From Thozetella sp. PMI_491 (lineage: Eukaryota > Ascomycota > Sordariomycetes > Chaetosphaeriales > Chaetosphaeriaceae), in NCBI GenBank assembly GCA_021432635.1, contig MU270052.1:528137-592136 (forward strand): 64,000 nucleotides of DNA, given 5' to 3'. The notes beneath the pieces are model-generated. The model saw only the letters and a list, made by a program, of their open reading frames with translations. It did not search any database and was not told the origin of the DNA. The translations under genes and the position numbers were made by a program. Of the stretch, positions 10,704 through 22,944 are shown one piece after another. Position 1 is the stretch's first letter. Each line of letters begins with the position of its first letter.

Positions 10704-13167
10704 TTAGAGCTCGATTAAGCTCTCCTCCACCGCCGGCTTGGGTGCATGGTGAGGTGCTGACGGGAACGCTTCCTGGTTATAACTGCTGTGCTGAGGAGCG
10801 GGTTGAGCCTGCCACACTGGGGGCAAGGCTGTCTGCTGAGCGGCAGGGTGTTGCCAGTACGGCTGCTGAGGTTGCTGCTGGGCCGCCTGGTGGGCCTGTG
10901 GAGGTTGTGATGGCTGCGCCGCGACAGTGGCGGGCGTCTGTGGGAGGGACGGTTGATAGGTTTGCATGGGTTGCGACAAATTTGGGTATGGAGAAAGAGC
11001 AGGGTCGGGGGGAGCAGATGGTTGCTGCTGGGCCTGCTGGGACTGTGCGTTGTTGAAGTAGAAAGACGCAGCCGGGTCGTTCGTGGGAGTAGCCGCAGGG
11101 TCGTTGTTGGCAGGTGGTGCCAAAGGTGCCTGAACTGGTGGCTGTTGAAGATGGCTGTTGGGCTGCGGCGCCTCGTTCGGGGGCTGGCTGGGCTGCCCAG
11201 CGTACTGGGGTGCTTGGGCAGGTGGCTGCCCCCAGCTAGGCGTTCTCTGCGGAGCCTGCTGCGGAGGATAGGCCCCGTTCGGTGGTGCTGCATACGACGC
11301 ACGCTTGTCGTAATTTGTGTATTGCAGCTGCGGCGTAGGCTGGGGGGGTTGCCCGTACGGTGATTGAATAGGCTGCCTATAGTCCGGTTGCTGCTCACCC
11401 GTGTAGTAGCTCTCAGCTGGCCCTCCGACACTGGTCGGGGGGGCATTTTGAAGAGACGGATATGGACTTGGCGAGCTTCGTGCTGGGGGAAGGTTGTAAC
11501 CTCCGATGCTGTGCTGGCTGTACGCCTTGGACAGCCTGTCCTCGAGCATGCGGTCGTAGTAGCGCACCACTGTGGATAGCTTGGCATGCAGGTCCAAGAG
11601 TGTATCTAAGCTCAGTGTGAGAAGGTGATCAATCAATGCAGTGGGACCTAGTCATACCGTGCTTGCTCATGGTCTCGCCGTACGTCCGCGCGAGCTTAGG
11701 GCGGAGGGCACCAATGCTGTCGTACAACTCTTGGATTTGTGGCTCTCGCAAAATTGTGCCGGGTGGTTGTGTTTGAAGCCGGTCGACCAAGGTAGCGAAG
11801 AGGTTGATGTTCTCAGCTTCTACCGGGCTGAGCTCGTAGTCGTTCTTCGGCAGGGTAAAGGGGACCTGGGATGAAGTGGTGCTTGAACTTGCCGTCTGCT
11901 CTTTCAGGGCAGCCGCATGCTTCTTCTTTTGCTCCTCCATATCGGCCAGCGAGGCAGCGATGGCCGCCTTCAAGTCTTCGTCCTCCTCCTCTGCAGCCTT
12001 CGTGGCCGAGGGGGAGTGGCCGTTGACCTTGGTAGGACTCTCCACAGGTTTTGCGGCGGTTTGTGGGGTATATCCACGCGAATGTCCCTTGACCTCCTCT
12101 AAACTCATGGCGAGGGCCTTCTTCAGGTCTTCATCAAAGCTGTCATCGACTCGGGCGTCTCTCGGCTGCATGCTCGACGACTTGAGCTTGTTCCCAGAGC
12201 CTGGCTGGCTTGTCGGGGATCTTGGCGACCAAGGCTGGCCTCCGCCGGACTTGTCCGTGAGCCTCTGATAGCATCCATCGTCGACCCGGACCGGTTGGAG
12301 AATCCCGAGGTGTGGCAGGGGCAGCGTCTTGCTGGAGCACTGCTGGTCGAAGCAGTTCCCGCAGTTGCGGCAGTGGTGTTTCCGGTTGGTGAAGGTGAAA
12401 GCAGTTCGGCATCGCATGCACACGTCGGAATCAACCCACTCGGGGGGCTGGAAAGTCAGTTAGTACGCGCCTGTTGCTCCCCTGTCCCCTAGCCGGAGAG
12501 GACAAACTCACCACACTGCTGTCTATCATGCTGCTGGAGACAGTAATCTTGGGTGGAAACTGGAAGCCTTCTCGCTTAAGGTTGTCGTATACCGTGACAA
12601 TGTAGGAGAGTTCGTGCCTCCCTTCGGCGGCGGTGGCCCAAGACTGTATGAGTTCGAGTATCTTCTGCCGCACATGGACGTTAATAATCACCGCTGACTT
12701 GAGCAGTGACACCAGGTTGTCCATAAACTCCCGGGAGGCGATCTCAGCGAGGAAATGCGGGCCACCGTTCTTGACGCATGTATCTGTGAGCTGGTTGGAG
12801 GTCAGTATTTGGAATTCTGTTGGCACCAGTGTCCTCTCGCCAAGCGCCGGGGGGCTGCACGTTGCACGTACGTTCAGAGCGCTCAGCTGCGTGTTGGGGT
12901 TGGAGTTGTCGATGCGACGCTTCAGCGAGCGCATAGCATCCTTGGGCTGTACAGTCTTGGATCGTATGATGTCGGAGATCTCGAGATTGAGCGCGATGTC
13001 TTCACTACAGCAGCAGGCATGTCAGGATGCGATGGAGCCATGACGTGGGACGCCGAAGGGGGGCGGGGGGAGGCGGGGAGTCTTCCAACATACAGGCTGC
13101 TGCTGGTGGCCTTGTCAATCTGCTCATCCAAGGCGCTATTCGCGCCGGAGGACCACCATGTCATCAT
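10704..13167 (-). CDS. vps27: Vps27, ESCRT-0 subunit (VHS-FYVE-UIM protein), five exons
   Basis: Exons are 13094-13167, 12872-13004, 12512-12790, 11658-12447 and 10704-11605; phases agree and give 725 residues. Domains in order: VHS (about residues 8-155, e.g. [31 protein letters not shown]); FYVE (about 163-225, [27 protein letters not shown]); two ubiquitin-interacting motifs ([14 protein letters not shown] and [12 protein letters not shown]); a GAT-like helical stretch that would bind the Hse1 partner; and a P/Q-rich tail. The tail holds two PSAP motifs (PSAPPDP and FPSAPHH), the ESCRT-I (Vps23) docking sequence. It ends in ESLIEL, a clathrin-box-like terminus. The protein gathers ubiquitinated cargo on PI3P-rich endosomes. 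In the FYVE domain the usual RVC reads RVD, so one zinc ligand is Asp. The neighbouring gene, divergent, is a DOA4-type deubiquitinase. Two adjacent ATGs (13167 and 13164) could start it. Confidence 0.93.
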
Positions 13168-14290
13168 GGTGATGGTTGTGGTTGAGGTTGTTCTCCGCGA
13201 GCTCGGGGGAAGATGTTGCGACGGATGCGGCTGGGTCGGCGGCGATGATGCGGCTCTGGAGCTTCAGCTCGTTGGTAAGGGATGGTCCGGGGTGGAATTC
13301 GGGCAGGTGCTGGCCTGCAGGACGGGAAGGGCAGAGGGGATGGAATTGGCCAAGATGGGGAATGACCAACAGGGAGGTTCTCGTGGGTCGACGAGACGTC
13401 GTCGTAGTCGTCGTCGCTGGGCGTGGCTTGCGCGTCAGTCGGGATCGGGGGCCCTTTGCGGTATGATGCAGGTTCAAGATTCGATAGCTGCCTGCCGTAA
13501 GCTGCGACCGAAACTGGGCTGCTGGGGCCTCGTGAAAGCTCCAGCCGCCGGGACCAGCCTGCGCTAATACGTAGTGGCGAGTCTGAGGTGGCAGGCTGCA
13601 TTTTCAGCGTCGAAGCTGGGGGGGGCGCCAGCTGCTGAGAGCCATCTGATGACGAAAGAATGGTGACTGGCCGCTGTCAGCAGCTGCGAGACCCCCGGCC
13701 AGAGGGGCAATACCTGCGAGATACGCAGGCCTTGGGGAAAACGCCACGTGCGGCAGGCTTGCATGACTGCTAATTTCCAAGGTGGCAGTACCCGCGGCTC
13801 AGGTACCCAGCGAGTACCCGTGCCCGACCAGCTTCTGTATCTTCCTTGGTCTTCCCACCCACCGACTAGCCATCCAGGCCCTTTGTGGCACTGGCATTCC
13901 TCTGCGCCGCTTGAGACCGGCATCGAAGAAGCCAAGGACCCAAGACCACGACACTGACGATAAAGAAACCCTGGTTTCCGCAGCCCCACGATGCCCGAAT
14001 AGATCTTTTCGTCCATTCCACGGAGAATGTGATCCATTCCAGACATTCAAGATCAACAAAAAAAGGGACCTCGCCTTCCTTGTTCCTCGAGAGGAGCAAG
14101 CGTCGATAAAACGGCCACCGCTGATGCAATGCTCCTGGTTGCGACCTCCCCCTCCCCCACTTACCTCTCCTCGATCCGACGGCCTACCCTCGCCTCTGCC
14201 GCTGTCTGATTTTCTAAAATCCCTTCACAGGAGACGTGTCTCCAGCTCCGACAGAGTCCACACCCCGCCACCCCGCTCCAGCATCACGGC
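13168..14290. promoter_or_regulatory. Shared divergent promoter region between vps27 and the DOA4-type gene
   Basis: The 1.1 kb between the two start codons is the only upstream sequence available to both genes. The right half carries C/T-rich tracts on the plus strand (for example around 14145-14225), typical of fungal core promoters and leaders. A TTCTAAAATCCCTTCACAG stretch ending near 14231 looks like an intron branch site and acceptor, so a 5' UTR intron in the DOA4-type gene is possible. No TATA box stands out. Confidence 0.5.
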
Positions 14291-17200
14291 ATGAGCCCGT
14301 CCCTCATGGCGGGTTCGACAGTCGTGTTGGACCATGGAGGGGACGGGACTCCCATGAATGGGTCTACAAAGGGTTACGGCATGGGCGCCGCGGATGGCGG
14401 CCGCCCGGGGAAGCGTACGATCCCGCACATCGACGACATCACCTCCGTCACCGTCAGCATAGATGCCCACGCCCCCGTCGAGAAAGTCATACAGCAGGCC
14501 GAGAACTACCTTCGGCAGGCCGAGTCAGCGAAGAGCTTTGGTAGGGAGGACTGGGCCCTCAAGGACTACATCCGAGCCAGCACCATCGTGGTCGACATGC
14601 TCAAGAAGAACAAGGGATGGTCGTCGCTACAGGATAACAGAAACCAGCATGACCGCTACCAACGGCTGGCGCGCCGGATCACCGCCCTCCACGGCGAATT
14701 CGAGAAGATTAAGGCCGATATCAAGGCGGACAATGCCCGGACTGGGGTACAGCCCACGTCCTCGCTCCCGTCTACCGGCCAGCCTACGGCGAACGGGGAC
14801 GCCGTGCGGAACAGAGCAAAGGTCGGCCCTCTGGTAGGCACCGAGGAATCAGGCGGTGCCACGGAAAATGGCGTCCCCGGCGCGCCTAACGGAGCCAAAT
14901 CAAACGGCGGTCCCTCACGATCTGTACCTCCTGCGGTCAAGACGAAGCCGGTCATACACCCAAAACCCCAGTCCCTCCATGGCAATGCGATTAAATCGCC
15001 TACCAACGGCGCTGCGCCGACGAGCAAGACCACTCTCGACTTAGCCCAGCGATTCGCGAATCTGCGAATGAGTACTTCGGGCGCAGCCCAGGACCCTCGT
15101 ATACGCACCCAGGCGATCGTGCCACCTCGAGCGTCGCTAGAATCCAGAGACCCTCCCCCCCGGCACCAGGCCTCAGTCTCCTTAGACACAGCTATTCTGC
15201 CAGAGCTGCCAAAGCTCCCGGATGCCATCTACAGTCCTGCCCGCGGAACTGTGTCGAACGAAGCGGCACAGCTGCCCTCAAGCACGCCCCGGGGAATGTT
15301 TAGCCGAACCAACTCGATGACCTCGTTCCAGCCCACCTCCAAGAGCTCGGGGACGAGATCCCCCCCGCCGGAGGATTACTTCGTACCCGCACACTCGTTC
15401 GGCGGTTCGTACGCGAGCACCCCGTCGGCTCCTAAACGACCTAAGCCTAGCCTGCCGACAGGAGACACGATCACGGCACAGGAGCTGGTGCAATACATGC
15501 AGGCGGGTTCGAAAGTGTTGTCCATATTGCTCATCGACATTCGAAGTAGGCAGGAGTTTGAGGAGGGCCATATCATGTCCCAGGCCATAATGTGCATCGA
15601 CTCGGAAATCCTCCTACGTGAACACATCTCCGCTAGTCAGATCGCCGACAGCCTGGTCTTGGCACCAACTGCGGAGCAGCTCCTTTTCGAAAAGAGGCAC
15701 GAGTTTGACCTAGTCGTCTTTTATGATGCCATGTCTGGTTCCATCAGCCAGAATCCCCATACCACGGAGGGCAAGGCCATCCTGGGGCTTTACAACGCTC
15801 TCGTCCATTTCGATTTTGGTACCAGGGGAGGCTCAAGAATGCCAAAGCTCCTCGCCGGCGGCATCGAGGCATGGACGAGCCTCATGGGTCCTGTCTCTCT
15901 GCAGACCTCCGGAGCTGTGCAGAGCTCCGGAGCTCGGAAGAGCCTTCCCATTCCCAGGGGCTTCGGGCAGCGGCGCCAGAAGTTTGTGGCTCGCCCGATC
16001 CAAGATCCGGAAGAAGCGAAACGATGGGAACTGACTCTCGATGATATGGAGGCATTCTCCCCCATCAAGACGACTGACGAGTTCTTGCGTCGCTACCCTG
16101 CTGTTTCTACCCTCCAAGAATCCATGACGGCTCCCGTGAGCCCCACCAAGCCGACCCTGTCGCTATCTATGAGCGATCCTTCTTCGTACCAGGAGCATTT
16201 GTATTCTTCCCTGCCTTCTCCCCCTGCCCGCCCACCGCCTGCGGTGCCGCGCCCGAACTATAGCGGGCTCGCCGATACAGAAGACAGCCAAGGCCCGATG
16301 CTGAAGCTTGGGGCCATGGCTGCCGCTTCTGGCAGCAGCAAGAAGCGGACCGGCCTTCACAACCCAAGATTTTGGTGTTACGCCAACAGTTCACTTCAGT
16401 CACTTTTTTCCACCGCTGGCTTCTCTGCTGAGCTTTCTTTGGGCACATGGAGCGAGGTCTACAAGGTTCCCAAAAAGGCCGATGAGAAGATCCAACAGCC
16501 CCAGCTTTTGATAAAGTTCCTCGCCAACTTGTTCCATTGGATGCAAGCGGGCAACTTTGCCACTATGGAGGCCAAGTCACTAATGGTACGTCTGGAGGCC
16601 TTATAGCAGCAAAGATAGAGACTAATGCCCAGCATAGGACTATATCAGGCACGTGAACGGGAAGAACATTGACGGCACTAGGAGGGCTGAGGCAGATACC
16701 CTGGGTGGGAAAGACCAGCAAGATTCACAGGAATACATCCACTTCATCATCACTCATCTGCACGACGAAACCAATCTTAATCGCAACAAGAAGTGGGATG
16801 AAACGAGCAATTTCGAGAAGGACCCTAGGAGCACGCTGGAGATCGCCTTGCATTACTGGACTGCCTACCAAGTGGGCAACAACTCCATCGTCGACAAGTA
16901 CTTCAGGGGCGTCGAGGCCGTCATTCTACAGTGTGACCAGTGCAAGCAAGTTACCAGAAATTACCAGGTCTTCGACTTCCTGTGCCTCCCCTTGCAGAAG
17001 AACAGAAACACCATCAGCAGCCTGCAAGAGTGCTTCGAGCAGCTTACCCACACAGAGAGACCCGAAGGTATCACATGCGAAGAATGTGAGGCCAAGAATT
17101 CTCGATCGAGGCGTACTCGCCTTGCCCGTCTGCCCGACCGGCTCATACTCCAACTCAACCGCTTTAGAAGGGACGGCGCCTACGTACAGCAAATTTCCAA

Positions 17201-17564
17201 GAACCGGGACAGAGTGAACTTTCCTATCCGCGGCCTCGACATGTCACCGTACTTTATCGACAGCTTCGACAGGAAGGTGCCAGACAACAGCCCAAATGCC
17301 GAACTGGGTAAAACGCACCAGTTCCGAGGACCGTTCATCTACGACCTCTATGCCGCTATCGTGCACACCGGCTCAACCAATCACAGCGGCCATTACTGGT
17401 CGTACGCCAAGGACGACAGTTCTCGGGACGTCGAGGACTGGTGGAAGCTTAATGACGCGCAAGTTTCCCAAATCAAGGTCAGCGACGACGAAAAGGGGTG
17501 TGGTGTCTTCATGGAGCAAGGCGCAGAGCCGTATGTCTTGTTCTACCGACGCAGGAACACTTGA
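14291..17564 (+). CDS. DOA4/UBP-type ubiquitin-specific protease with rhodanese-like domain, two exons
   Basis: Exons 14291-16585 and 16638-17564 (52-nt intron) give 1073 residues. The N-terminal helical region (about 60-145, EKVIQQAENYLRQAESAKSF...) resembles the MIT/USP8-dimerisation type. A rhodanese-like domain follows (about 394-545, LLIDIRSRQEFEEGHI) but has no cysteine at the expected loop (VVFYDAMSG), so it is probably a docking fold. The USP catalytic domain starts near residue 688: Cys696 in NPRFWCYANSSLQ, Asn691 as oxyanion residue, His1017 in HSGHYW and Asp1038 in WKLNDAQ. Two zinc-ribbon CxxC pairs are intact (CDQC, CEEC). This is the layout of yeast Doa4/Ubp5, which recovers ubiquitin from cargo at late endosomes. 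The usual GNT before the catalytic Cys reads RFW. Its divergent neighbour is vps27. Confidence 0.9.
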
Positions 17565-18278
17565 GGTAGCGCGAGAGGAGAGCACAGAGCCGAGAGGCCT
17601 ATCGAGGTGGCGTCAGGCGCAGGAGGCACTGGTAGGGGTCGTTTATGATAACATGCTGAGGAAGGGATCTCATCACGCAGCGTAGGCCCTCTCGAAAATT
17701 TCGCATGGATGTACGTCTCTAGCGGTTGTAGCCAGGTACCATTGCATCAGTTGCTCTACGCAGCAAGGGCGAGAAGGTGTTTAGGCGTCGAATTCGAGCG
17801 GGCGGCGGCATGGATTCACCAGCACAGCAGGATAGGACAGGTTTACATGTGGGCCAGGGTTACGCAATGAATGAGTTTCACGAAGGATCGGCAGTATGTT
17901 GAGGTAATGCTTAATATAGCCGTATCGTCAACACTCGCCTCCTGCCTCCTCCAAGCTCACCGAGAGCGGCCTAGTGCTTGTGTACGCGATTAGAGTGAAG
18001 GTTACCAGAGTTTGGACGCGGGCGACGACATCAAACACCTAGCACACGATAGACAAGTAGTGTCAAGCCTCTATTTTCCGTATCCCGATCAGACCGTAAC
18101 TGTCCAGCCACCTTCCCTCCTTCCCTGGCCACGCATTGATAAACGTGAGAGACACAAGATACAGTTGGGTACTTTACACAATCACAAAGAAGACATGTAG
18201 GTATGTTACGGCCGCGCTCTAATGCACAAAGCTTTCATCAGCACCGATCCGCTGCACGGTAGGCCCACCAGAGCCGGT
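17565..18278. other. Convergent 3' intergenic region
   Basis: This lies between the stop codons of the DOA4-type gene (plus) and the acyl-CoA synthetase gene (minus), so it should contain both 3' UTRs. No additional reading frame or RNA gene was recognised. Confidence 0.5.
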
Positions 18279-20489
18279 TTACTCGCTGCCGTAGCAGGCC
18301 TCGATCTCCTTCTTATACTTGTCCTTGGCGGCACGCCGGTTGACCTTGTGTGTTGCCGTCGTCAAGCCCTATCGCCACTGTTAATATTCATGTTCGGTCG
18401 CCACAGCGAAGGGTGAGAGACACTTACGTTGAGTGGAGTCCACTCTTCGTCCACGATCACCACGCCCACGATAAGCTCGATGCCGCTGAGGCCGCCCTTC
18501 TTGGCGGCAGCAAGCATGTCCTTCAGCACGACCGACCTCACCTTGGGGTCGTGATGCATTTCGTGCTCATCCACGCCGAGCTCCTTCGCCAAGTCCGCCA
18601 GTGCCTTCTCGTTGGGGCAGATGACCGCGATCGGCCTGGAGTGCTCCGAGTCGGCGTGCACCATGATGTTCTGCACAACCGTAACCCCACGGTAGATGGC
18701 CTCGAGCTTCTCCAGTGCGACGTACTCGCCTCCCTGCAGCTTCACCAGGTTCTTGACGCGGTCGATCACCTTGAAGTGGCCGTTGGCGTCGAGCTCGCCA
18801 ATATCACCAGTGCGGAACCAGCCGTCCGCCGTGATGGCCTTTGCCGTCTCCTCAGGGTTCTCGTAGTACCCCTTCAGAACCGGGGTGCCTCGCACGAGGA
18901 TCTCGCCCTGGGGAGGAACAGTATCGGTCGAGTAGTTGAGCTCCGGGAGGGCGACCAACTTCATCTCGATGGCGGGAGGCGGCGCGCCAATGGCCTTGTA
19001 GGTCCACTGGAGTGGGTTGCCTAGCGCGCCGTTGGCAGTAGTCTCCGTCATACCGTATCCGTTGATCATAGGCGCAACGACCATGCTCATGAAGTGCGCG
19101 GTGCTGTCGGAAATACCGCTAGCTCCGTTCACAATGAACCGCAGGCGGCCACCCGTCATGGCGCGCACCTTGCCGAAGATGATGCTGTCGAACGCGGTTT
19201 GGCCGGGGAGCCCGTTGCCCACGAGGAAGCTCTTGATATTGAACGCGCCCCAAAACAGAGCCTTGGTCAGCCCGCCCGAGGCCTCCACCCGCGTGGCAAC
19301 ACCCTTCCGCACCGTCTCCCAGATCTGCGGGACGCCGACCATGACGGTGGGCGCGAAAGCGCGCATGTCGCCAGCTGAGTTGCGCATGCTGCTGTCGGCC
19401 AGCGTGCGCGGGTTGCCGTAACCTAGAGTGGCGCCGATGAAGATGACCAGATTCTCCACGACCAGCTCAAAGATGTGCGCCAGCGGCAGGTACGCCAGGA
19501 CGTACTCTTTGGAACTTACAAGATCCTTGATGCTCGTGTAGAGCCCCGTGACTCCAGCGACGAAGCTTGCATGTGTGATTGGCACGCCTTTGGGGGGGCC
19601 CGTGCTGCCGGACGTGTACATGATGCAGTACAGGTCCTCTGGCTGAGGGGGGTTAGGAGGGATGGGGTGGTTTTCGCCCAAGGCTCGGAGTTCTTCAAAC
19701 GAGAGGATGTTGAGCTCGGGGTGCGCCGCCTTGAAGGTCTCCATCGTTCCCTCCGGGACCGGTTGGTTGCTAAAGTTGTTGTAGATCAAGTGCTTGACGG
19801 TCGTCGCCTTCTTGAGCGGGTTCGTCACGGTCTTGAGCAGGTGGGGGTCGAGGAAGATGGCGCTGGGCTTGGCCTGGAGGAGTGAGTGCTGAACGCCGCT
19901 CTCGCCGAGGGTATCGTAGGCCGTAACGATAGTGAGGGACTGAGAGGAGCAGGCATGCGCCATGCCGAGCCATTGTGGGCTAGAAGCAAGCAACAGCATC
20001 GGGTTAGCAAGGCTTCGGGAGCACAGCGCTAGCGAAGCAACCGACGTACCTTGTTGCTGCGTATAGGTGAACCTTCTCCATCTCTTCTATCCCCAGCTTC
20101 CGCAAGCCAGCTCCGACCTGCAGCACCATCGTCTCGTACTCCTTGTACGTCATGTACGTGTAGTCTGAGAGCTCGAAGAAGGTCCATTCTTTCTCCACTT
20201 CCTGGACCTGACCGTCGACTACCTTGTTCACCTTCTTCCGCTCCTTGTGCGTCTTGACCAGGCGCCGGCTGCCCATCGCGGGCTCGTTGGGGTAGGTCCC
20301 GGCGCTTCGTTTGAGGAGGTCGAAAGCCGTCTTCACCTCGGGCGAGGGGTTCGTCAACAGGCCATTCTTGGCGGCAGGGTGCACGCGCGGGATGGTCTCC
20401 CCCGGGACTGGCTCATAGCCAGAAGCTTCGATGCTGAAGGGCGGCTTGTCCACCATGTACAGCGGCGTGAGCCCCGTGCGGTACGTCAT
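18279..20489 (-). CDS. Long-chain fatty-acid CoA ligase (FAA1/FAA4 type), three exons
   Basis: Exons 20050-20489, 18428-19979 and 18279-18368 (introns 70 and 59 nt) give 693 residues, the usual length of fungal Faa1/Faa4. The enzyme activates long-chain fatty acids to acyl-CoA with ATP. The AMP-binding P-loop is YTSGSTGPPKGVPITH at about residues 268-283. Downstream are NGYGMTETTANGALGNP (acyl-adenylate motif), GWFRTGDIGELDANGHFKVIDR and KNLVKLQGGEYVALEKLE (hinge and fatty-acyl signature). The C-terminus HKVNRRAAKDKYKKEIEACYGSE is typical. No peroxisomal SKL-type tail is present, so lipid-droplet, ER or cytosolic sites are more likely than peroxisome. The N-terminal segment VDKPPFSIEA...ETIPRVHPAAKNGLL also matches the Faa1 subgroup. 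The start at 20489 is the first in-frame ATG before this conserved block. Confidence 0.93.
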
Positions 20490-22944
20490 GGTGCCAGGTC
20501 TCGGGTTGGGGTAGTGTCGCGAAGGAAGGGAAGGGGGCGAGTTGGCTCGGCTGCCCGAGATGCGTTGTTATTCCCACAGGCAGGCTTTATCGTAAAGGCA
20601 GCGCGCAAAGGCTATGGCGCGATCTGGACAAGAAGAGAAGACTAGAAATGATTTACAAACAGGGGAACGGTGAAGCAAGAGAAATAAGATGGGTAGCAAA
20701 GAGGCCTGGCGGGGTTAACGGGGTGAAACTGGCAAGTCCCGACTGGTATGTAATCCGCAGCGCAGCACGCAGAAGAGCTCGACCGGCACTGACTGGGGGG
20801 GAGCTTGGTCGGCCGGGAGCTGGGGTCACTAGCTCAGTCTTTTTTGGTTAGGGGTGGCCCTTGCGCTGCTGAACCATACCCGTTTTGCGTCACAGACAAG
20901 TTCGTTCGTCGCCTTCGCAGTCGTCGTCCAGGCAGGCTTAGCAAGGCTTACCACCACTTTCTCGTTGCTTTCTTGGCCCACGAGAGCATCACAGCCCGAC
21001 TAATCCGACCTGGCAACTCCCAACAAATCCATGGACGCTAGCTCATATATGTGCTGAGACGCACGATCTGGTTGATCTGGTTCGCCGCCTCGCATGCAGG
21101 CAGCGAGCCAGTCAGAAGCGCAGGCTGCAGGTCCGCCCCTGCCGCGCAGGGGGGGGGCATTTGGGCACTTTGGGGGCATTCGGAGGCAATTTGGGGCGTC
21201 TGACCTTCCAGAGAGCACGAGGGCACATGTAGCGGCTTGATTCTATTTGCGCCGAGCATCCGAGGCTTGCAGGCGAAAAATGCGACGTGCTACACACATC
21301 CGGTCGCCGTCGCCTCCCCTTCTGCTCTCCTCCCCCGAGCCGAGGCCGATTCGACCTGCTGCTTCGTAGGCCTTCGGCGCTCCCTTGCGAATTAATTCAC
21401 CGATGCATGGGGACGCGATGTGGCCTATCACAACAACCCTCTTCGTTGCAGCTGGGTCCGGAAAAGGGGAGACCTTGGACTCCATAGCGCCTATCGATCT
21501 CGCTTAATCGGGCCAGCGCCATATCCATATTTGCACCTCGACAGTCTATGGAGCTACAGTACGAACGAAGTACATACATCTAGCAATCATTTTCCGCCCC
21601 CAAACATGGACCGAGAACCACAAGCCAAAAGTCGCGTATAGCACCCCCTGGCCGAGAGGTGGGGACGAAGGCGTCTGGAGGCACGGGAGCTTGAGAGCAA
21701 GGCGGCGATCATGGCAAGATAGAAGACTCTAATTAGTGTCTGCACTGACTTTATAGCACCTAGGCAGACTAGGGCCCTAATCGCCTATGTATCTCTTAGT
21801 CGTTTGCTACAGTACGAAACAAGTGCCTTCTTTCCCCCGGATCAGCCCCAGAGGCGATCTCATAACCCTACCCAGCAGGCTCGAGCCTCTGAACTCGCCA
21901 AGATGTAATGGCCGGCGTGCGCCTTGCGCGAATCGCCGCCAATCTAGTTTGCGTCGCAACCCTCGCGCTCAGAGCCTCCTGCCAAGGACGATTGGAGGCG
22001 ACGAGGTCGCATCCCTCTTGCTACCAATCCAATCGCCGGTCAGTCCTAAAAGCAGGCCAGCGTAATTGCCCCCCCTGCAGGCCAAACTCTATTACAGAGA
22101 TAAAATATCTCCCTTGTAGAAGCCGAGGATAGCTGATCCTGGCCGGCCGAGTCGCCCCGCTAGGCCCACTAGCCAAAGGAATCACCGACGGCTGCTTGGG
22201 AGGGTTACAAGCCTAGGTATCTAGATAGCAAGGGGTTCTTTTTTTTCTTTTGGTTTTGCAACACGTCAGTATGCATGCCATACCGAGACCTTGCGTAGTA
22301 CGGCGCTAGTCGCTAGACGCATACAGTCGTCTCCCCCAACTCCGAGCTCCTCTCCAAGCACCAAATGTTCAGCAGAGCCCAAGGCGGCTCTCATCTTCAC
22401 TTGTCGACGATCAGGACCGCGCACCTCGCCCGGGTCCGCCGATCTACTAATACGGCACGGCCACGCCCTAACAGACAATCGCGGCTGGCTGACCACCCAC
22501 CAAAGGATACCTTTAAGTACCTTTGGCGCAGCTGACGGGCGGCAGCAATAAGTAATCCTAGTTCCAACATGAACCCTGATAGCTAGGTGGCCCTAAGAAG
22601 AAGGTTGGGCTGGCCGACTAAGGTGGCGTAAATAAACATTTATCGGTAGAAAGGGAATTTCCATGTATACATTTACGAATATGCAGCAGGGCGGCCAAGC
22701 GAGGTACCATGGTTGATCGTCGCCGCAAGTGCTGAAACCCATCAGGGTCTGTGTAACAGTTTCGGGGCTGACCCCAAGCGCCCGCCCCCAAAGCTTGTCA
22801 GCCCTACAAGCCTTGCCGCCGCTGGCAGTCTAAGTGTCAGCATCGACAACGTCGCTGTTGACAGCACATTTTCTTCCTTTTCACATCAATACCGAAACAC
22901 GTACACTCCAGTTTAGCGATTCTCAACACTCCGTCGTCGTCATA
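20490..22944. other. Divergent intergenic region (acyl-CoA synthetase and small membrane protein)
   Basis: This is the promoter side of both neighbours. Two CCGAGG hexamers (CCTCGG in the sense of the synthetase gene) lie at 21260-21265 and 21340-21345. CCTCGG is the known core of fungal fatty-acid response factors (FarA/FarB type), though about one occurrence is expected by chance in this length. G-rich runs occur near 21149-21157. No gene or RNA was recognised. Confidence 0.4.
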
